Shown: positions 1 to 5,800 of the stretch, in pieces
Layout of the letters: every line of letters starts with the position of its first letter
How positions within the stretch are numbered: position 1 is the first letter of the stretch
Source of the DNA: Chloroflexales bacterium
GTDB lineage: Bacteria > Chloroflexota > Chloroflexia > Chloroflexales > Chloroflexaceae
Length of the DNA: 6,756 nucleotides
Reading direction: 5' to 3'
Assembly: GCA_013336035.1 (NCBI GenBank)
Contig: JAAXUL010000440.1
Coordinates: 1 to 6,756 of the forward strand
Program-made: the position numbers and the translations under genes
The notes under the pieces: model-generated
The model's database searches: none
The model's input: only the letters and a program-made list of their open reading frames with translations
Told to the model about the DNA's origin: nothing

Positions 1-846
1 GTCGCGCGGATCGTCGCGGGGATCGGCGCCGCGGCCGGGCAGCTCGACGCGGCGGGCGGCCTGGCGGTGGCCCGGGCGATCATGACCACCGACACCCGCC
101 CCAAGCACGCCGCCCTGCGCGTGGCCCTGCCCTCGGGCGCCACGCTCACCATGGGCGGGATGGCCAAGGGCGCGGGGATGATCCACCCGAACATGGCCAC
201 CCTGCTCAGCGCGGTGACGACCGACGCCGCCGTCAGCCCGGCCGTACTCGATGCCGCCCTGCGCCAGGCGGTCGCGCTGAGCTTCAACAGCATCAGCATC
301 GACGGCGACACCAGCACCAACGACACCCTGCTCGTGCTGGCCAACGGCGCCGCGGGCAACCGGCCGATCGAGCGTCTCGACACGCCCGACGGCGAGGCCT
401 TCGTAGCGGGCCTCACCGCCCTGTGCCAGCGGCTCGCCCAGGCCGTGGTGCGCGACGGCGAGGGCGCCACCCGCTTCGTCACGATCACCGTGCGCGGCGC
501 CCGCGACGACGCCGACGCCAAGCTGGCCGCCATGACCATCGCGAAGTCGCCCCTGGTCAAGACGGCGCTCTACGGCGCCGACCCCAACTGGGGCCGCGTG
601 CTCTGCGCGATCGGCTACAGCGGCGCCGAGGTGGACCCCGAGCGGGTCGTGCTGCTCTTCGGCGGCATGCGCGTGCTCGAGGGGGGGCTGCCCCTGCCCT
701 TCGACGAGCGGGCCGCCAGCGACCTGCTCAACGTGCCCGAGGTGACCATCGACGCCGACCTGGGCCTCGGCGCGGGCGCGGCGACGGTGTGGACGTGTGA
801 CTTTAGCGAGACGTATATTCGCATTAACGCGGAGTATCGGACATAG
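1..846 (+). CDS. argJ: Glutamate N-acetyltransferase / ornithine acetyltransferase ArgJ, 3' part
   Basis: The frame is open from base 1 to the TAG at 844-846 (281 visible residues), so the gene is cut by the left edge; the GTG at 67 is internal. ArgJ transfers the acetyl group of N2-acetylornithine to glutamate in the cytoplasmic cyclic arginine pathway; some members also use acetyl-CoA. The visible part starts late in the alpha chain and holds the whole beta chain. The self-cleavage region KGAGMIHPNMATLL lies at visible residues 56-69, with the nucleophile Thr67 (codon 199-201), leaving a beta chain of about 215 residues, normal for the family. Other family blocks are SIDGDTSTND (about 99-108), GEGATRF (153-159), GADPNWGR (192-199) and the C-terminal YIRINAEYRT (272-281). 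No frameshift or missing key residue is seen. The next gene, argH, begins 2 nt downstream, so cotranscription is likely. Whether it is mono- or bifunctional cannot be read from this fragment. Confidence 0.96.
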   Translation, partial: VARIVAGIGAAAGQLDAAGGLAVARAIMTTDTRPKHAALRVALPSGATLTMGGMAKGAGMIHPNMATLLSAVTTDAAVSPAVLDAALRQAVALSFNSISIDGDTSTNDTLLVLANGAAGNRPIERLDTPDGEAFVAGLTALCQRLAQAVVRDGEGATRFVTITVRGARDDADAKLAAMTIAKSPLVKTALYGADPNWGRVLCAIGYSGAEVDPERVVLLFGGMRVLEGGLPLPFDERAASDLLNVPEVTIDADLGLGAGAATVWTCDFSETYIRINAEYRT

Positions 847-848
847 CC

Positions 849-2225
849 ATGGACCACAAGCTCTGGGGCGGGCGCTTCGAGGAGCCCACGGCCGAGACGA
901 TGCGCCGCTACAACGACTCGTTCCGCTTCGACCGGCGCCTGGCCGATGTCGATATCGCCGGCAGCATCGCCTGGGCGAACGCGCTCGAGGAGGCGAGCCT
1001 GATCAGCGCCGAGGAGTGCGAGCGACTGGAGCAGGGCCTCGAGCTGGTGCGGCGCGAGTTCGCCGACGGCAGCTTCGCGGCCATCGAGGGCGACGAGGAC
1101 ATCCACACCGCGGTCGAGCGGCGCCTGCACGATCTGGTCGGCGAGGTGGCGCTCAAGCTGCACACCGGCCGCTCGCGCAACGACCAGGTTGCCACCGACA
1201 TGCGCCTCTTCGCCATCGCGGCGGCGCGCGAGGTGGGCGAGCGCCTGAAGGCCCTGCAGCTGGCCCTGCTCGAGCAGGCCGAGGAGCACGCCGCGACGCT
1301 CATGCCGGGCTACACCCACCTCCAGCGGGCCCAGCCGATCACCCTCGGCCACTGGTGCCTGGCCTACATCGAGATGTTCGAGCGCGACCGGCAGCGCGTC
1401 GAGGACGCCACCGCCCGGGCGCGCACCTTGCCACTGGGCTCGGGGGCCCTGGCCGGCAACAGCCTGGGCGTCGAGCGCGAGCGTCTGACCGAGGCCCTCG
1501 ACGAGTTCGACGCCGTGGCCGGCAACTCGCTCGACGCCGTCTCGGACCGCGACTTCGTGGCCGAGCTGCTCTTCGTCTTCGCGCTGACCGGCGTGCACCT
1601 GAGCCGCCTCGCCGAGGACCTGGTGCTCTACAGCAGCGCCGAGTTCGGCTTCATCGAGCTGGCCGACGCCTACAGCACGGGCTCGAGCCTGATGCCGCAG
1701 AAGAAGAACCCCGATAGCATGGAGCTGCTGCGCGGCAAGAGCGGGCGCCTGATCGGCAACCTCGTCACCCTGCTCACCGTGCTGAAGGGCCTGCCTATGA
1801 CCTACAACAAGGACATGCAGGAGGACAAAGAGCCCTTCTTCGACAGCCTCGACACCCTCGACCTGGGGCTGCAGGTGGCCGCCGCCGCCGTGGCGACGAT
1901 GCACGCCCGCCCCGAGCGCATGCTCGCCGCCCTCGACGACGCGATGCTGGCCACCGACCTGGCCGATGATCTGGTGCGGCTGGGCGTGCCCTTCCGCGAG
2001 GCCCACGGCAAAGTGGGCCGCCTGGTGCGCCGGGCCCTCGAGCTGCGCGTCACTCTGCGCCAGCTGCCCCTTGTCGAGTACCAGGCCGTGCAGCCCGAGA
2101 TCGACGAGGAGGTCTACGCCGTATTCGACTTCGCCCGCAGCGCGGCGCGCAAAGATAGCCTTGGGGGCACCGCCCCCCAGCGCGTGCTCGAGCAGTGCGT
2201 CCGCTGGCGCGACCTGCTGGATTAA
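849..2225 (+). CDS. argH: Argininosuccinate lyase ArgH
   Basis: This complete 458-residue protein has the usual length for ArgH, which splits argininosuccinate into arginine and fumarate as the last step of arginine synthesis; the family is a cytoplasmic homotetramer of the fumarase/aspartase superfamily. Motifs in order are LWGGRF (5-10), the substrate-binding HTGRSRNDQVATD (105-117), GYTHLQRAQP (154-163) with the conserved catalytic His157, and the superfamily signature GSSLMPQKKNPD (278-289), whose serine pair 279-280 lies on the mobile catalytic loop. The C-terminal region has the family pattern LADDLVRLGVPFREAH (371-386) and LGGTAP (438-443). The ATG at 849 gives the standard MDHKLWGGRF beginning. 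The gene starts 2 nt after the argJ stop; the nearest Shine-Dalgarno-like run is GGAG at 831-834, 14 nt from the ATG, so translational coupling to argJ is plausible (inference). All landmark residues are intact. Confidence 0.98.
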   Translation: MDHKLWGGRFEEPTAETMRRYNDSFRFDRRLADVDIAGSIAWANALEEASLISAEECERLEQGLELVRREFADGSFAAIEGDEDIHTAVERRLHDLVGEVALKLHTGRSRNDQVATDMRLFAIAAAREVGERLKALQLALLEQAEEHAATLMPGYTHLQRAQPITLGHWCLAYIEMFERDRQRVEDATARARTLPLGSGALAGNSLGVERERLTEALDEFDAVAGNSLDAVSDRDFVAELLFVFALTGVHLSRLAEDLVLYSSAEFGFIELADAYSTGSSLMPQKKNPDSMELLRGKSGRLIGNLVTLLTVLKGLPMTYNKDMQEDKEPFFDSLDTLDLGLQVAAAAVATMHARPERMLAALDDAMLATDLADDLVRLGVPFREAHGKVGRLVRRALELRVTLRQLPLVEYQAVQPEIDEEVYAVFDFARSAARKDSLGGTAPQRVLEQCVRWRDLLD

Positions 2226-2235
2226 GCCGGACCGC

Positions 2236-2270
2236 GCAGGGCCTGGCGGAGCGCTCGGCCCGAGCCCTGC
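2236..2270 (+). other. Imperfect hairpin in the argH-argA gap
   Basis: A perfect 7-bp inverted repeat, GCAGGGC (2236-2242) with GCCCTGC (2264-2270), closes an inner stem. After a small internal loop, GGC (2245-2247) pairs with GCC (2258-2260). After a G/G mismatch, GA (2249-2250) pairs with TC (2255-2256) around a GCGC loop. It begins 11 nt after the argH stop. The downstream bases are AACCTGATAT, with no T-run, so a standard intrinsic terminator is not supported. It may be a factor-dependent or weak terminator, an mRNA-stabilising 3' structure, or a processing site that separates argH and argA expression. The pairing is seen; the role is inferred. Confidence 0.5.
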
Positions 2271-2294
2271 AACCTGATATCTGAAACCCTATCC

Positions 2295-2302
2295 AAGAGG
2301 TG
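2295..2302 (+). promoter_or_regulatory. Likely ribosome binding site of the argA-like gene
   Basis: The purine-rich AAGAGGTG resembles the Shine-Dalgarno sequence AAGGAGGTG with one base missing. Its GG (2299-2300) lies 13 nt before the ATG at 2314, a long but usable spacing. It supports the ATG at 2314 over later in-frame starts, which would begin inside the first beta strand of the acetyltransferase fold. Confidence 0.45.
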
Positions 2303-2313
2303 CGACCGCAAGC

Positions 2314-2829
2314 ATGCCCAGCCTGCTCTATAAGCCGCCCGTCGTACTGCCGCGGCTCCAGGCCCGGCCCAACGCCCAGGTTATCGTGCGCCGCGCCCGC
2401 GTGGGCGACGTGACACGCCTGTACGAGATCATCAACTACTACGCCGCCCGCGGTGACATGCTGCCCAAGACACTCGATCAGCTCTACAACCGCGTGCGCT
2501 CGTTCAGCGTGGCCGAGGCCGATGGTGAGGTGGTGGGCTGCGTGGCCCTGCAGATCGTCTGGGCCGATATGGCCGAGGTCGTAAGCCTGGCGGTCCACCC
2601 CGACTTCCAGGGCCGCGGGCTGGGCCGCCAGCTGGTCGAGCCGCTCTTCGATGAGGCCAGCGATCTGGGCATCCCCACGGTCTACGCCCTCACCCTACAG
2701 GTGGGCTTCTTCCGCAGCCTGGGCTTCCGCGAGGTGCCCAGGCTGCGCCTGCCCCATAAGATCTGGCAGGATTGCGTCAACTGCCCCAAGCAGGACCACT
2801 GCGACGAGATCGCGATGGTGCGGCCGTAA
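2314..2829 (+). CDS. argA: GNAT acetyltransferase, probable short-form N-acetylglutamate synthase (ArgA type)
   Basis: This complete 171-residue protein is a single GNAT domain. IVRRARVGDV (24-33) forms the first strand and helix; GCVALQIVWADMAEVVSLAV (75-94) is the central sheet; the acetyl-CoA loop Q-x-x-G-x-G is at 99-104 (QGRGLG); ALTLQVGFFRSLGF (125-138) is the usual C-terminal part of the fold. The tail LPHKIWQDCVNCPKQDHCDE (146-165) carries Cys154, Cys157 and Cys163. By recollection this tail, together with RGDMLP (46-51), matches the short N-acetylglutamate synthases that lack the amino-acid-kinase domain of E. coli ArgA. Such enzymes acetylate glutamate with acetyl-CoA and feed the ArgJ cycle. 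Its place 88 nt after argH on the same strand fits. About 22 residues precede the usual domain start, a modest extension. Another small-molecule acetyltransferase is possible, since substrate residues cannot be verified here. Confidence 0.8.
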   Translation: MPSLLYKPPVVLPRLQARPNAQVIVRRARVGDVTRLYEIINYYAARGDMLPKTLDQLYNRVRSFSVAEADGEVVGCVALQIVWADMAEVVSLAVHPDFQGRGLGRQLVEPLFDEASDLGIPTVYALTLQVGFFRSLGFREVPRLRLPHKIWQDCVNCPKQDHCDEIAMVRP

Positions 2830-2845
2830 TGGCCTGGGCGCCGTT

Positions 2846-5800
2846 CTAGTTGAGAAGATTGTCGTCGTCATTGATCTGGACAACGCAGCTTGGTCTGTCG
2901 CCGGCCATGCCCGGGTCGGCCAGGCTGAGATTGACCGTCTCGTTAAGCTCATCTGCATAGTCGGGCGCGGTCGTCACCGTGATCGTCATGACCGTGACGC
3001 CCGGCGCGAAGGTGACCCGGGTTCCGCTTAGTGAGTAGTCCACGCCCTGCGTCGCCGTGCTGTCGCCGCCGATCACCAGATCGACAGTCAGCGCTACGGC
3101 CGAGGGTCTGCTGAGCACCAGATCAATGCTCACGCTTCGGGTGTCCGTGATGATGCTGCCCTCGCCAACAGAGTATGTCGTATTGGCGAAGGAGATCGTG
3201 GGCCGCGATTCGCTGTCGACGATGGTGATAGTTGCCGTGCCTGCCCCGAGGGTCGCGCCCTGAGCGTTGGACAGCACGACCTGGAAGGTCTCCGGCAGAT
3301 CGCCCTCGTAGAGCCCGTCGCTCAGGATGGTCACCTCGATCTGCGCCTCGGCCTGGCTCGCGGCGATGGTCAGGCTGCCGCTCGCGGCCTCGAAGTCCTG
3401 GCCCGCCACCGCCGAGCCGCTCACCGTCGCGTAGTCTACCGTCACCGGCTCGGCTGACACCTGGGCGAGCCGTACGGTCAGGCGGACAGTGGGGCCGGCC
3501 GCTATCTGCGCCTGCGCTGAGAAGGCGAATGCTGCCTGGCTCGGGGACGACTCATTCGCTGTGTAGTCCGTCGGAGCAAAGCCGACCTGGGGCGGGTTGT
3601 CGCGGATCCCGATCTCGATTATGGCGGGATCAGGCCCGTTGGCCTCTTCTACATCGCGCGCCTGGATCACCAGGCTCTCGAGGCCCTCAGCGATCTCGTC
3701 CCTATAGATTGTCACGCTGAGCTGGGCCTGGGTTGCCCCCTTCCTGATGGTCAGAGGCGCGGTCTTCGCCTCGTAGTCGCTGCCTGGCCTGGCCGGGCGC
3801 GGGTAGGTCTGAGGGTCTGGGCGGCTGATGGTCTCGAGCACCAGGCTCGCATCCACGCCCGACGGGTGATCGAGCACCGCGCTCACCACCACCTCTCCAG
3901 CGTCCTCGCTCACCTCATCCGGGTACTCGAGCCTGAGCGATGGCTTCGGGTCCCAGCTGATGATCAGCACCGTCGCCGTGATGGTCTCGCTGGGCTGGGC
4001 CACGCTATTGTCTGGCAGCACGAGCCTAAAGATGGCGCGCTCGGGGTGCTCGTACAGCCCGTCGGCGCTGACCTGCCAGGCCAGGGTCGCCTCCTGCGCC
4101 CTGGGCGCGAAGGTGATCACGGGATTCAGCGTGAAGTCTTCACCCAGTACAGCGTCGCCCTCAACCTTCACCTCTACGCTGATCGGCTGGGCCGCGCGCA
4201 CGCTGCTCACCAGCTTGACGATGTTCTCGCAGCTTCTGTACGACTGCTGCATCGCCAACGAGCGCACTCCCTCACCCGCGGCCTGGGGCTCGTCACAGAT
4301 GGAATTCCGCGGGCTGAAGGCGATCACGGGTCGCGGCTCGTCCTCGACGATGTCCAGGGTCGCGCTGGCCGTACCGAGGTCCACATCTGGGCTCGCGGGC
4401 AGCACGAGGCGCAGCGCTACGTCTTCGTCGCCCTCGTAGAGGTCATCCTGCATGATCTGCACGTCCACCGGGGCCGAGACCGCCCCGGCGGGCATGGTGA
4501 TCGAGGCGGGCAGTACGAAGTCCTCGCCGGGGGTGGCGCTGCCCGCGTCGATCTCCAGGCCGAGCGTCAGGGGGGCGGGCAGCGGCTGGCTGCTGGCGAT
4601 GGTCAGCCTGGCCCTCCCGGCGCCCTCGCCGGTAGGGCTGGCGCCGACGAGGCTCAGCACGGGCTTGGCGTCATCGTCTTCGATCGTCAGGTAGGCGCGC
4701 GACGGCTCGCCTGGCCTGAGTTGCTCGAGCGGCTCGACCGAGAGCGCCAGGCGCTCGGCCCCCTCGAAGCTTCGATCATCAATGATCGCAATCGTCGCGG
4801 TCGCGCGCTGCTCGCCCGGCGCAAAGGCCAGCGTGACGTCGAGGGGCGCGAAGTCTTTGCCGGCCTCGGCCGTCTCCGCGCGGGCCTGGATCCTGGCCGT
4901 GGCCGTGTAGGCCGACGCGGTATCCAGCTGGATCTCGAACGCCAGGCTGCCCGCGCCCTCTTTGACCCCGTACGCGGCGCCGGCGAACGCGACCGTCGGC
5001 GGATCGTCGTTGTCGACGATCGTCAGCTCGCACCTCCCGCGGCTCCCGGGCATAGCGCCGGCGCGCGGCGCCAGCTGCACGGCCAGGCGCTCTGCCGGCT
5101 CGTCGACGGCGTCCTCGGCAATGGTCACCGAGATTGGCAGAGTGACCTGCCCCGGCTGGAAGGTCAGCGTGCCGGGGTTCAGGCGGAAGTCGCCCCCCGC
5201 GGCGGCGCCCAGCGCCTCGACGCGATAGTCCACCACCACTGGCTCGGACGACGGCTTATCGAGGCTCACCGCCAGCGCGACTTCGCCGGCGTTCTCGAGC
5301 GTCTCGAGCTCGCTTTGCTCGCAGTTGACGATGCGCATGCCGAAGACGGCGATAAGGTTCTGGCCGTCGTCGCCGGTGCGCAGCGGGCGCCGCGGCGTGC
5401 TCGTGCCGTCGGACCAGCCCTCGAAGCGGAGCTGCTGGCCCTGGTGGGTGATGGAGTCAGGGGCGCTCAGCTCGAGGCTCACGCCCGACCAGAGCTCGGC
5501 CGAGTAGGGCGTCGCGACCTGCTCGCCATTGATCGCGAGGGCGAAGCCGGGCGGCTCGGTGGCCAGGGCCAGGGGCGCCTTGACCGCGTCCATACGCACG
5601 GTCTCCTGGCCGCGCCTGCCCCGGTCATCCGTCGCCGCCACCACGATCTCGAGGTAGCCGCCTGACGCCGTGGCCAGATCGACCTGCGCCGGCACCGTCA
5701 CGCTCAGCTCGCCGCCGGCAGTCGAGGTCGCGAGATCCTGGTCCCCCGAGGGCGAGCGCAGGGTGACGGCCCACTCAAGGGCCTCGGCGGGCAGCGGCTG

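Noticed and set aside
67..69. GTG as start of argJ
   Set aside because: The upstream in-frame codons from base 1 continue the conserved ArgJ alpha chain ahead of TTDTRPK, so the gene is simply truncated by the window.
797..1717. 306-codon plus-strand frame overlapping argH
   Set aside because: This is a +1-type shadow of argH, Arg/Ala/Gly-rich with no motif, while the argH frame carries all family signatures.
615..2006. 463-codon open frame on the minus strand across argJ and argH
   Set aside because: It is antisense to two firmly identified genes, is rich in His/Gln/Val/Gly as expected from reading GC-rich codons backwards, and shows no recognisable domain.
2236..2270. Calling the hairpin an intrinsic terminator
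   Set aside because: No run of T follows the stem; the next bases are AACCTGATAT.
2050..2598. 182-codon minus-strand frame over the argH-argA junction
   Set aside because: It is antisense to both genes and spans the gap only because GC-rich DNA has few stops; no domain or ribosome binding site supports it.
2858..5335. DNA-level tandem repeat, CRISPR array or phase-variable repeat
   Set aside because: The repeat units agree only in spaced amino-acid motifs; no near-identical DNA copies or short simple repeats were seen.
3866..5665. 599-codon open frame on the plus strand
   Set aside because: It lies opposite the Calx-beta, Ig-like and PEGA-like coding region, whose repeated motifs prove the minus strand is coding; its translation is low-complexity Arg/Gly/His/Ala.
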